33,573 nt of DNA. It comes from Pseudomonas sp. Q11. Lineage in GTDB: Bacteria > Pseudomonadota > Gammaproteobacteria > Pseudomonadales > Pseudomonadaceae. The position numbers were made by a program, and so were the translations under genes. Of the stretch, positions 1-6,383 are shown piece by piece; position 1 is the first letter of the stretch; every line of letters begins with the position of its first letter. The notes under the pieces are model-generated. The model was not told the DNA's origin. It searched no databases and worked only from the letters and a program-made list of their open reading frames with translations. The DNA lies in the NCBI RefSeq assembly GCF_024494355.1, contig NZ_JAKNQY010000040.1, positions 1 to 33,573 of the forward strand. The letters are read 5' to 3'.

Positions 1-100
1 TGGTTACTTTTGGGGCGTTTGCCAAAAGTGACCCGCCGTAAGGGCGGAACCATAAGCAGCCGTTACCCAAAAAACGGATATACACACAAATCCCACACAT
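1..100. other. Left-edge intergenic segment, probable dispersed repeat
   Basis: No gene is visible here. The segment contains a short hairpin (ccgcc gtaa gggcgg) and wording that I associate with a dispersed non-coding repeat of fluorescens-group Pseudomonas. That recollection cannot be checked here. It lies just outside the duplicated fba end and may be what originally lay downstream of fba. Confidence 0.3.
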
Positions 101-130
101 AAAAAAACCCGCATCACTGCGGGTTTTCTC
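101..130 (-). terminator. Rho-independent terminator downstream of hipA (fba-derived copy)
   Basis: The stem CCCGCA / TGCGGG (108-113 with 118-123) has a tcac loop. On the minus strand it is followed by a run of seven T. It is nearly identical to the fba terminator at 1879-1910 and sits at the same distance from an fba stop codon, so it is a duplicated fba terminator that now serves hipBA. Confidence 0.8.
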
Positions 131-144
131 AAAACGCTGAAACC

Positions 145-278
145 TTAATTAACCTTGGCGTTCAACTCACCCTTCAAATACCGCTGATACATCGCCTCCA
201 AAGAGATCGGCTTGATCTTCGAAGCATTACCAGCGTCCCGAACGCTTCATAACGAACAATACTCGCTTCACGCCAATG
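145..278 (-). pseudogene. Duplicated, decayed 3' end of fba
   Basis: Read on the minus strand, 145-225 encodes the last 26 residues of Fba (sequence as at 1923-2003) followed by TAA, with identical amino acids but at least five synonymous codon differences (AAT/AAC, TAT/TAC, GCG/GCT, GAG/GAA, TTG/CTG). Just upstream, around 230-236, one base is missing relative to the intact gene, and the match fades by about 278, inside the hipA stop region. There is no start codon or upstream part, so it is a non-functional remnant. The synonymous pattern says the two copies diverged as working genes before they came to lie together. Confidence 0.85.
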
Positions 279-1530
279 GCTTGCGCCTGAATCGAGGTGC
301 AACCGAGTCATAAAGTGCTGCAAGCCGTCCGCCATCCCACTCCGCCTGCATGCCTTTTAGCAGCTCCCCATCAATACGATGCCCATTGATCGCCAACGCT
401 TGGCTCATCGCGTCGGCGATTCGCTCAATAATCAACAATGGCTTATCTACCCCACAATGCTTGCGACCGAACTCGATCAGTTGCTGCCGATCAGGATAAG
501 TCTTCACCTTGTTCATCTTGATCGCCAAGGTCCGATCCACCAACGAGCGGCCAGACTTGGGGTTGTAGTGTTCATACACCGTGGTAGTGGTGACATCAAA
601 AACCGGTGCCAACCGCACGGTTTCCAGTGCGTCGGGATGCGTATAAATAACACCGAAATTTTTCAGGTGGGCATCGCCGTTGCGCACCATGACCGAGAGG
701 CACACCGAAGAAAAAAAGCGCTCCCGTTCGCGAACCGGCTCAGCATGCCGGCATACCTGGTCCACTACTGCCGCAAGGGTCTCGTAACTCTGGGAATATT
801 TGTAGTTGTCATGAGGGTCTTTGTGCAGGCCAAGGAGCACGGCCATGTCTTCAAACCCCAAGCGCCCGGAAGGGGTCAGGTCGAACCGCTCCATTACAAA
901 CAACTCACCGTTTTCCGACAGCCAGAATGGCGGAGTTTCCAACCCGGCCAAACGAGCAGCTTCCAGACAAAGGAATTCATTCTGCGCCAGATGGGCATAC
1001 TCCTCTGCGCCGGATTTCACGATCAGATCGGAGCTAAGCATCGTTTTTCGATCGCCAGTCAGCTTATCCAAGTCAGGCACAAGCACTTTGGGCTGGACGC
1101 CCGAAATGCCAGACTCAAAATAAGTATCAACAAGGAAGTCAAAAACACTTTGTGAAGTATCCGCCGACAGAATGTCCTGCAACCCGACCTGAGCCCGCAC
1201 AGTCGTAGGGGCCTCAACCGGGTTGACGTAGCTGAGTCGACCGATCTGATTACCACCTATCACCGATAGCAGCCGCATGTCATCGACTTGCATGTGTCTG
1301 GCCATACGACGCTTGATCTGGTCGGCCAGAAACCCCTCGGGCACGTTCATATCAAAGATGGGATGAAGGACGTTACTGACTGAAGGCGTAGGGTCATAGG
1401 GCATGACCAACGAAACCTCCCGAGACGCCTCGGCGCTCGCATAGGCGAACGAAAACTGCGAACCTTTGGACAAGTCGCCGCTATAACCTTGCGGTGTCAT
1501 GACATTGAGCAGCTTGACCTTACTCATCAT
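268..1530 (-). CDS. hipA: HipA-type serine/threonine kinase toxin
   Basis: This is the toxin of a type II HipBA module. HipA of E. coli phosphorylates glutamyl-tRNA synthetase and causes dormancy; the target of this homologue is unknown. The 420 residues are close to full length for the family. Visible kinase elements: a SGVQPK loop (residues 143-148, where E. coli HipA carries its autophosphorylated serine), the ATP-binding lysine in LIVKSG (about 172), the MERFD hinge (213-217), the catalytic NGDAHLKN motif (D286, N291) and the metal-binding D312 in APVFDV. All key residues are present, so it looks active. It begins with two adjacent ATG codons and overlaps the hipB end by 11 bp, suggesting translational coupling. 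Its stop codon lies within the duplicated fba remnant. Confidence 0.92.
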   Translation of the reverse strand: MMSKVKLLNVMTPQGYSGDLSKGSQFSFAYASAEASREVSLVMPYDPTPSVSNVLHPIFDMNVPEGFLADQIKRRMARHMQVDDMRLLSVIGGNQIGRLSYVNPVEAPTTVRAQVGLQDILSADTSQSVFDFLVDTYFESGISGVQPKVLVPDLDKLTGDRKTMLSSDLIVKSGAEEYAHLAQNEFLCLEAARLAGLETPPFWLSENGELFVMERFDLTPSGRLGFEDMAVLLGLHKDPHDNYKYSQSYETLAAVVDQVCRHAEPVRERERFFSSVCLSVMVRNGDAHLKNFGVIYTHPDALETVRLAPVFDVTTTTVYEHYNPKSGRSLVDRTLAIKMNKVKTYPDRQQLIEFGRKHCGVDKPLLIIERIADAMSQALAINGHRIDGELLKGMQAEWDGGRLAALYDSVAPRFRRKPLA

Positions 1531-1771
1531 GCTCTACCAGATCAGCTAGGGATTTGAGGTCGATCCGCTTGTCGACGATTTCCAGCGCCATCCCCAACGC
1601 CGATACGACTCGAAACAAGGTGTACACGGCCACGTTTTCACCGGCTTCAAGATCGATAATCGTTTTGCGGTTGCAGTTGGCTTTCTCAGCGAGCTGCTGT
1701 TGGGTATAACCCTTCGCACGGCGCAGTGCACGCATCCTCTCGCCAAGAATTGAAGGGTTTAGAATCAGCAC
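1520..1771 (-). CDS. hipB: HipB-type XRE-family antitoxin/repressor
   Basis: This is an 83-residue helix-turn-helix protein. The XRE HTH spans about residues 9-65 (RMRALRRAKGYTQQQLAEKA, then the recognition part NCNRKTIIDLEAG). The family dimerises, binds operators upstream of its own operon, and neutralises HipA. I chose the GTG start at 1771 because AGGTG lies a few bases upstream; no in-frame ATG would preserve the first HTH helix. It is the first gene of a two-gene operon with hipA. Two TGTCC-N8-GGACA-like sites lie immediately upstream, matching the TATCC-N8-GGATA architecture known for E. coli HipB. The C-terminal tail ends DLVEHDE. Confidence 0.9.
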   Translation of the reverse strand: MLILNPSILGERMRALRRAKGYTQQQLAEKANCNRKTIIDLEAGENVAVYTLFRVVSALGMALEIVDKRIDLKSLADLVEHDE

Positions 1772-1773
1772 AG

Positions 1774-1791
1774 TGTCACCTATAACGGACT
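1774..1791. promoter_or_regulatory. Putative HipB operator 2 (degenerate)
   Basis: TGTCA-N8-GGACT matches the upstream operator in four of five bases per arm with the same 8-bp spacing. It overlaps the ribosome binding region of hipB. The centres of the two sites are 40 bp apart. Confidence 0.55.
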
Positions 1792-1794
1792 TTT

Positions 1795-1809
1795 TAGCTT
1801 TGAAAGCTA
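1795..1809. promoter_or_regulatory. Palindrome between the HipB sites
   Basis: TAGCTT TGA AAGCTA is a perfect 6-bp inverted repeat lying between the two putative HipB operators, downstream of the predicted -10. It could be an extra protein site or a hairpin at the 5' end of the transcript. Its function is not known. Confidence 0.4.
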
Positions 1810-1837
1810 ATTATGTCCTTTATAGCGGACATTTCAA
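1810..1837 (-). promoter_or_regulatory. Putative hipBA promoter with embedded operator
   Basis: On the minus strand TTGAAA (1832-1837) and CATAAT (1810-1815) are separated by 16 bp. The perfect operator TGTCC-N8-GGACA (1814-1831) fills the spacer, so HipB binding would block RNA polymerase directly. Confidence 0.6.
1814..1831. promoter_or_regulatory. Putative HipB operator 1
   Basis: This is a perfect TGTCC-N8-GGACA inverted repeat. E. coli HipB recognises TATCC-N8-GGATA, so arm length, spacing and position upstream of hipB all agree. Confidence 0.7.
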
Positions 1838-1878
1838 GCGTGTTGTGTCTTCCAATCTTCAAGGCCAATCCCCACGCA

Positions 1879-1910
1879 CAAAAAAACCCGCATCGCTGCG
1901 GGTTTTTTTT
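1879..1910 (-). terminator. fba rho-independent terminator
   Basis: The stem CCCGCA / TGCGGG has a tcgc loop, flanked by an A run on one side and eight T on the other, so it can work in both directions. It lies directly after the fba stop codon. A second copy is at 101-130. Confidence 0.88.
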
Positions 1911-1922
1911 GACGCTTGAGCC

Positions 1923-2987
1923 TTAGTTAACCTTGGCGTTCAACTCACCCTTCAAATACCGCTGGTACATAGCTTCCAGAGAGATCGGCTTGATCTTCGA
2001 AGCATTGCCCGCAGTACCGAAAGCTTCGTAACGAGCAATACACACATCACGCATGGCAGTCACGGTGGCACCGAAGAACTTACGCGGGTCAAACTCGCTC
2101 GGATTGGTCGCCATCAACCGACGCATCGCACCGGTAGAAGCCAGACGCAAATCGGTATCGATGTTGACCTTACGCACGCCGTACTTGATACCTTCGACGA
2201 TCTCCTCAACCGGCACGCCGTAGGTTTCCTTGATGTCGCCACCGTACTGGTTGATGATCGCCAGCCACTCCTGCGGTACCGAGGACGAACCGTGCATTAC
2301 CAGGTGGGTGTTGGGGATGCGCTTGTGGATTTCCTTGATACGGTCAATGGCCAGCACGTCGCCGGTAGGCGGCTTGGTGAACTTGTAGGCGCCGTGGCTG
2401 GTTCCGATGGCGATGGCCAGGGCGTCGACCTGGGTCTTCTTGACGAAGTCCGCCGCTTCTTCCGGGTCGGTCAGCATCTGGCTGTGATCCAGCACGCCCT
2501 CGGCGCCGATGCCGTCTTCTTCACCGGCCATGCCGGTTTCCAGCGAGCCCAGGCAACCCAGTTCACCTTCCACCGAGACGCCGCAGGCATGGGCCATGGC
2601 GACGGTTTGCTGAGTGACGCGCACGTTGTATTCGTAGTCGGTAGGGGTCTTGCCGTCTTCGCCCAGGGAACCGTCCATCATCACCGAGCTGAAGCCCAGC
2701 TGGATGGAGCGCTGGCAGACGTCAGGGCTGGTGCCGTGGTCCTGGTGCATACACACCGGGATGTGTGGGAATTCTTCGATGGCTGCCAGGATCAGATGAC
2801 GCAGGAATGGCGCGCCGGCATATTTGCGGGCGCCGGCCGAAGCCTGGACGATCACCGGGGAGTCAGTCTTGTCAGCGGCTTCCATGATGGCGCGCATCTG
2901 CTCAAGGTTGTTGACGTTAAAGGCTGGGACGCCGTAGCCGAACTCGGCTGCGTGGTCCAGCATCTGACGCATGCTGATAAGTGCCAT
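1923..2987 (-). CDS. fba: Fructose-bisphosphate aldolase, class II
   Basis: This zinc-dependent aldolase interconverts fructose-1,6-bisphosphate with dihydroxyacetone phosphate and glyceraldehyde-3-phosphate. In Pseudomonas, which lacks a complete Embden-Meyerhof route, it serves mainly gluconeogenesis. The 354 residues fit the class IIB length. Metal and catalytic residues are visible: HQDHG (H81, D83, H84), EGELG (E142), GTSHGAYKF (H198), HGSSS (H232) and NIDTDLR. The start ATG is preceded by a GGGAGAG-like ribosome binding site on the minus strand. It is the last gene of the tkt-epd-pgk cluster, separated from the upstream lipoprotein gene by a REPIN. Its final codons are duplicated on the far side of hipBA. 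Confidence 0.96.
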   Translation of the reverse strand: MALISMRQMLDHAAEFGYGVPAFNVNNLEQMRAIMEAADKTDSPVIVQASAGARKYAGAPFLRHLILAAIEEFPHIPVCMHQDHGTSPDVCQRSIQLGFSSVMMDGSLGEDGKTPTDYEYNVRVTQQTVAMAHACGVSVEGELGCLGSLETGMAGEEDGIGAEGVLDHSQMLTDPEEAADFVKKTQVDALAIAIGTSHGAYKFTKPPTGDVLAIDRIKEIHKRIPNTHLVMHGSSSVPQEWLAIINQYGGDIKETYGVPVEEIVEGIKYGVRKVNIDTDLRLASTGAMRRLMATNPSEFDPRKFFGATVTAMRDVCIARYEAFGTAGNASKIKPISLEAMYQRYLKGELNAKVN

Positions 2988-3125
2988 TAGTGTGTCTCTC
3001 CCGGTCGAGGGTCGTTAATCGTGCCAGCCTGCCGGAGCGGCGGCGGCTATTCAAGTCATTGCAGGTCGGGGGTGGGTCCGGCCTGCGTGTTCGGCGAAAC
3101 AAAATCTCGAAACTGTAGAGGACCC

Positions 3126-3215
3126 TGTGGGAGCGAGCCTGCTCGCGATGAGGGCCCGACAGTCAACATCACTGGTGCCTGATACATCGCTATCGCGAGC
3201 AGGCTCGCTCCCACA
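3126..3215. repeat. REPIN (REP pair, GTGGGAGCGAGCCTGCTCGC family)
   Basis: Two inverted copies of a 24-bp REP (3126-3149 and 3192-3215) flank a unique core of about 42 bp, in the gap between fba and the MliC-like gene. The same family recurs at 15928, 19741 and 26107. Confidence 0.88.
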
Positions 3216-3231
3216 TTGGATCTCCATTGAA

Positions 3232-3567
3232 TCAGTCAGCTTTGCAACCCCGGCCAATCAAGTCATTGGTGGCGACCCAGTAAACCAGGCCTTCCTCACC
3301 CTTGACGTGAAACGCCAGCATGTCGTCGCTGTACAGCGTACCCGATGCGCCCGGCTCTTCCTTCAGGCGATAGACCTGCTCGGCTCCGCCGAGGCGAACG
3401 TCGACTTCCTTGCGGGTGTCATCGGTGTAACGCCAGAGTACTTTGGCCTGGCTGTCGCAGGTCCAGGTTGTCCAGCCCTCTACTACGGGCTCGGACGAAC
3501 GAAACCGATCCAGCTGCGCACAACCGGCCAGCATTGCCAGCGCCAAAATGGCGATAAAGCCTTTCAT
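3232..3567 (-). CDS. MliC/COG3895-type lipoprotein, possible lysozyme inhibitor
   Basis: This 111-residue protein has a lipoprotein signal peptide (MKGFIAILALAMLAGC, lipobox LAGC with Cys16), so the mature form should be lipid-anchored in the periplasm. The mature part has the short beta-rich layout of MliC domains: WTCDSQAKVLWRYTD, then paired strands, and a second cysteine near the end (GRGC) that can bond with the first. MliC-family proteins inhibit c-type lysozyme. The assignment rests on fold-like pattern and length. It lies between fba and the small lipoprotein gene in the same orientation, probably cotranscribed with pgk or fba. Confidence 0.7.
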   Translation of the reverse strand: MKGFIAILALAMLAGCAQLDRFRSSEPVVEGWTTWTCDSQAKVLWRYTDDTRKEVDVRLGGAEQVYRLKEEPGASGTLYSDDMLAFHVKGEEGLVYWVATNDLIGRGCKAD

Positions 3568-3624
3568 CCGTGTTCCTCGACTGACAGCGCAAGCCGCCAG
3601 CCTTGAGTTAATGAGTCAGACCCC

Positions 3625-3849
3625 TCAAGGGCAACCATGTTCCTTGGCAGGGGCCTGTGTCTCGTATTTGTCCAGCCCCTCCGGCCCGGAACGCTTATTG
3701 AGCACCGGGTTGGTTTCGGCCTGCCACTCGGCCTGGTAACAACCAGTCTTCGGCTCGCTGGGAGCAACCGCTTCCGGTGCGGCTTTCGGGTTGCTCGCGC
3801 AAGCGGCCAGGGATGCGGTCAGCAACAAAAGCGCCAACGTCTTGACCAT
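3625..3849 (-). CDS. Small lipoprotein of unknown function
   Basis: This is a 74-residue protein with a clear lipoprotein signal (MVKTLALLLLTASLAAC, lipobox LAAC, Cys17). I chose the ATG at 3849 because AGGAG lies just upstream on the minus strand and because the signal peptide starts there; a longer reading back through pgk in this frame would be antisense-free but senseless sequence. The mature peptide is Pro/Ala-rich, then has GCYQAEWQAETNPVLNKR and ends in HGCP, with two further cysteines. I do not recognise a domain. It sits between pgk (31 bp away) and the MliC-like gene and is probably part of that transcript. Confidence 0.78.
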   Translation of the reverse strand: MVKTLALLLLTASLAACASNPKAAPEAVAPSEPKTGCYQAEWQAETNPVLNKRSGPEGLDKYETQAPAKEHGCP

Positions 3850-3880
3850 CACAACACTCCTTTGCCTGGTCAACGAAACC

Positions 3881-5044
3881 TCAGGCCTTGGCCCGGCTTT
3901 CCAGGACTTCCACGGCTGGCAGTACTTTGCCTTCGACGAATTCGAGGAATGCGCCGCCGCCGGTAGAAATGTAGGAGATCTGCTCGGCCACGCCATATTT
4001 GTCGATGGCCGCCAGAGTGTCGCCGCCGCCCGCGATGGAGAATGCGTCACTCTCGGCGATGGCCTGGGCCAGCACTTTGGTGCCATTGCCAAACTGGTCG
4101 AACTCGAACACACCGACCGGACCGTTCCACAGGATAGTCTTGGAAGATTTCAACAGTTCGGCGAAGTTGGCTGCAGTTTGCGGACCGATGTCGAGGATCA
4201 TGTCATCCTCGGCCACGTCAGCGATCAGCTTGACGGTGGCGGTAGCGCTTTCGGCGAACTCCTTGGCAACCACCACGTCCACCGGCAACGGCACACTGAC
4301 TTTGGCGGCGATTTCCCGGGCGGTGTCCAGCAGGTCCGGCTCGTACAGGGATTTGCCGACCGGGTGACCGGCGGCGGCAAGGAAGGTGTTGGCAATGCCG
4401 CCACCGACGATCAACTGGTTGCACACCTGGCTCAGGCTGTTGAGCACGTCGAGCTTGGTGGAGACCTTGGAGCCGGCAACGATGGCGGCCATCGGCTGGG
4501 CCGGGGAACCCAGGGCCTTGCCCAGCGCGTCCAGTTCGGCGGCCAGCAGCGGGCCAGCGGCGGCCACTTTGGCGAACTTCGCCACGCCGTGGGTCGAACC
4601 CTCGGCGCGGTGGGCGGTGCCGAACGCGTCCATCACGAACACGTCGCACAGGGCCGCATACTGCTTGGCCAGTTCGTCAGCGTTCTTTTTCTCGCCTTTA
4701 TTGAAGCGCACGTTCTCGAACAGCACGACATCGCCGGCCTTCACGTCCACGCCATCCAGGTAGTCAGCCACCAGCGGTACATCACGACCCAAGGCTTTGC
4801 TCAGGTAAGCGGCGACCGGCTTGAGGCTGTTTTCGGCCGAGAACTCGCCTTCGGTCGGACGACCCAAGTGCGAGCAGACCATCACGGCCGCGCCTTTTTC
4901 CAGGGCCAGCTTGATGGTCGGCAGCGAAGCCAGGATACGCGCGTCGCTGGTGACAACACCGTCCTTGACGGGGACGTTGAGGTCTTCGCGGATCAGTACG
5001 CGCTTACCTTGCAGATCGAGGTCGGACATCTTCAACACGGTCAT
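3881..5044 (-). CDS. pgk: Phosphoglycerate kinase
   Basis: This cytosolic kinase transfers phosphate between 1,3-bisphosphoglycerate and ADP. The 387-residue form starting MTVLKMSDLDL is the usual Pseudomonas length; an upstream TTG would add only three residues, and the AGGA motif about ten bases before the ATG supports the ATG. Visible signatures: GKRVLIREDLNVPV at the N-terminus, SHLGRP (substrate arginine loop), the central hinge region with GSKVSTKLDVL, WNGPVGVFEF, and the C-terminal nucleotide loop GGGDTLAAI followed by STGGGAFLEF. It lies 24 bp after epd in the same direction, so the two are almost certainly in one operon. Confidence 0.97.
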   Translation of the reverse strand: MTVLKMSDLDLQGKRVLIREDLNVPVKDGVVTSDARILASLPTIKLALEKGAAVMVCSHLGRPTEGEFSAENSLKPVAAYLSKALGRDVPLVADYLDGVDVKAGDVVLFENVRFNKGEKKNADELAKQYAALCDVFVMDAFGTAHRAEGSTHGVAKFAKVAAAGPLLAAELDALGKALGSPAQPMAAIVAGSKVSTKLDVLNSLSQVCNQLIVGGGIANTFLAAAGHPVGKSLYEPDLLDTAREIAAKVSVPLPVDVVVAKEFAESATATVKLIADVAEDDMILDIGPQTAANFAELLKSSKTILWNGPVGVFEFDQFGNGTKVLAQAIAESDAFSIAGGGDTLAAIDKYGVAEQISYISTGGGAFLEFVEGKVLPAVEVLESRAKA

Positions 5045-5068
5045 GGGTCGCAATTCCTGGGTAACTGT

Positions 5069-6154
5069 TTAGTGAGCAGGTGTTTTTGAAACAGAGAGCT
5101 GAGAAACAGAAAGCGAAGTCGCTGCTTGCAGATAATGTTCAGCGACATCCAGCATTCGGTTGGCAAACCCCCATTCGTTGTCGAACCAGGCCAGGATGTT
5201 CACAAGCCGCGGCCCGGAAACCCGGGTCTGGCTGGCATCGACAATGGCCGAATGTGGGTCATGGTTAAAATCACAACTGGCATGGGGCAACTCGGTGTAG
5301 GCCAGCAGGCCTTTGAGCGGGCCGCTGGTGGCGGCTTCGCGCAGGATCCGGTTGACCTCGGTGGCGTCGGTATCGCTCACAGTCTGCATCGTAATGTCGA
5401 GGCAAGACACGTTGACCGTCGGCACCCGCACGGCTTTGGCCTGAATTCGCCCCGCAAGTTCCGGCAGCAGCCGCTCGATGCCACGCGCCAGACCAGTGGA
5501 CACCGGAATCACCGACTGGAACGCCGAACGGGTCCGACGCAGGTCTTCATGGTGATAGGCGTCAATCACTGGCTGGTCGTTCATCGCCGAGTGAATGGTG
5601 GTGATCGACACGTATTCCAGGCCAATGGCCTGGTCCAGCAGGCGCAACAGCGGCACGCCGCAGTTGGTGGTGCAGGACGCGTTGGACACCAGCAGCTCAT
5701 CACCGGCCAGGCAGTCCTGATTCACGCCGTAGACGATGGTGGCGTCCACATCCGCTTCGCTGGCCATTGGCTGGGAGAACAACACCCGCGGCGCGCCGGC
5801 GGCGATGAAACGCTGGCCATCTTCACGGGTGTTGTAGGCACCGGAGCACTCAAGCACCAGATCGACACCCAAAGCCGCCCAATCGATACCTTCGGGGGTG
5901 GCACTGCGCAGGACTTTCACGCAATCGCCATTAATGTGCAGACAATCGCCCTCGACCCGCACTTCGCCGGGGAACCGGCCGTGGGTGGAGTCAAAGCGTG
6001 TCAGGTATTCGATGCTGGCCATGTCGGCCAGATCGTTGATGGCCACAATCTCGAACCCGGCCTTCGCTCCTCGCTCGAACAACGCACGCAAGACGCAACG
6101 ACCAATCCGGCCGTAGCCGTTGAGTGCAACTTTGTAAGGACGCGGTTGGGGCAT
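5069..6154 (-). CDS. epd: D-erythrose-4-phosphate dehydrogenase
   Basis: It oxidises erythrose-4-phosphate to 4-phosphoerythronate with NAD, the first step of the DXP-dependent route to pyridoxal phosphate. It is a GAPDH-family protein of 361 residues. The NAD-binding GYGRIGR motif is at 13-19, the catalytic Cys161 lies in SNASCTTN, and the partner histidine is H188 in TTIHSA. The Epd call rather than GAPDH rests on placement between tkt, which makes erythrose-4-phosphate, and pgk, plus Epd-like flanks such as ALFERG and FDSTHGRF. I chose the ATG at 6154 because the upstream in-frame extension is translated repeat DNA. True GAPDH activity cannot be excluded from sequence alone. Confidence 0.92.
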   Translation of the reverse strand: MPQPRPYKVALNGYGRIGRCVLRALFERGAKAGFEIVAINDLADMASIEYLTRFDSTHGRFPGEVRVEGDCLHINGDCVKVLRSATPEGIDWAALGVDLVLECSGAYNTREDGQRFIAAGAPRVLFSQPMASEADVDATIVYGVNQDCLAGDELLVSNASCTTNCGVPLLRLLDQAIGLEYVSITTIHSAMNDQPVIDAYHHEDLRRTRSAFQSVIPVSTGLARGIERLLPELAGRIQAKAVRVPTVNVSCLDITMQTVSDTDATEVNRILREAATSGPLKGLLAYTELPHASCDFNHDPHSAIVDASQTRVSGPRLVNILAWFDNEWGFANRMLDVAEHYLQAATSLSVSQLSVSKTPAH

Positions 6155-6208
6155 GGGATTCTCTGACCTGGGTGAATCCATGAATAAGGCGCTGAACATT
6201 CCATTGTC

Positions 6209-6353
6209 ATCGCGGGCAAGCCTTGCTCCCACAGGATGGCATTGCCCTGTGGAAGTGCACATCCTGAATGGCCTTTCCCTGTGGAAGTGCACATCCTGAA
6301 TGGCATTTCCCTGTGGGAGTGCGCATCCTGTGGGAGCAAGGCTTGCCCGCGAT
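6209..6353. repeat. REPIN with an expanded core (GTGGGAGCAAGGCTTGCCCG family)
   Basis: Inverted REP copies lie at 6209-6233 and 6329-6353 between tkt and epd. The interior is made of three tandem 32-bp units, listed separately. Confidence 0.88.
6235..6330. repeat. Three tandem 32-bp repeats inside the REPIN
   Basis: The units at 6235-6266, 6267-6298 and 6299-6330 share ccctgtggaagtgcac followed by atcctg, with a few substitutions. The third unit drifts toward the REP wording (ccctgtgggagt). There are no spacers, so this is tandem duplication and not a CRISPR. Confidence 0.9.
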
Positions 6354-6383
6354 AGCGTCAGAACAGGCGATACATTCCTGGAC

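Noticed and set aside
1..2000. Integrase or transposase explaining the hipBA insertion
   Set aside because: No such gene or terminal inverted repeats are visible in the segment; only the duplicated fba end marks the junction.
3791..5089. Long plus-strand open frame opposite pgk
   Set aside because: It is a GC-rich antisense shadow of pgk with no recognisable protein and no ribosome site. Similar shadows oppose tkt, epd, ahcY, rhlE and bioA.
6155..6292. 46-residue N-terminal extension of Epd
   Set aside because: The extension is translated REP and 32-bp repeat DNA; the family starts at MPQPRPYKVALNGYG.
6235..6330. Three 32-bp repeats resembling CRISPR repeats
   Set aside because: They are head-to-tail without spacers and sit inside a REP pair.
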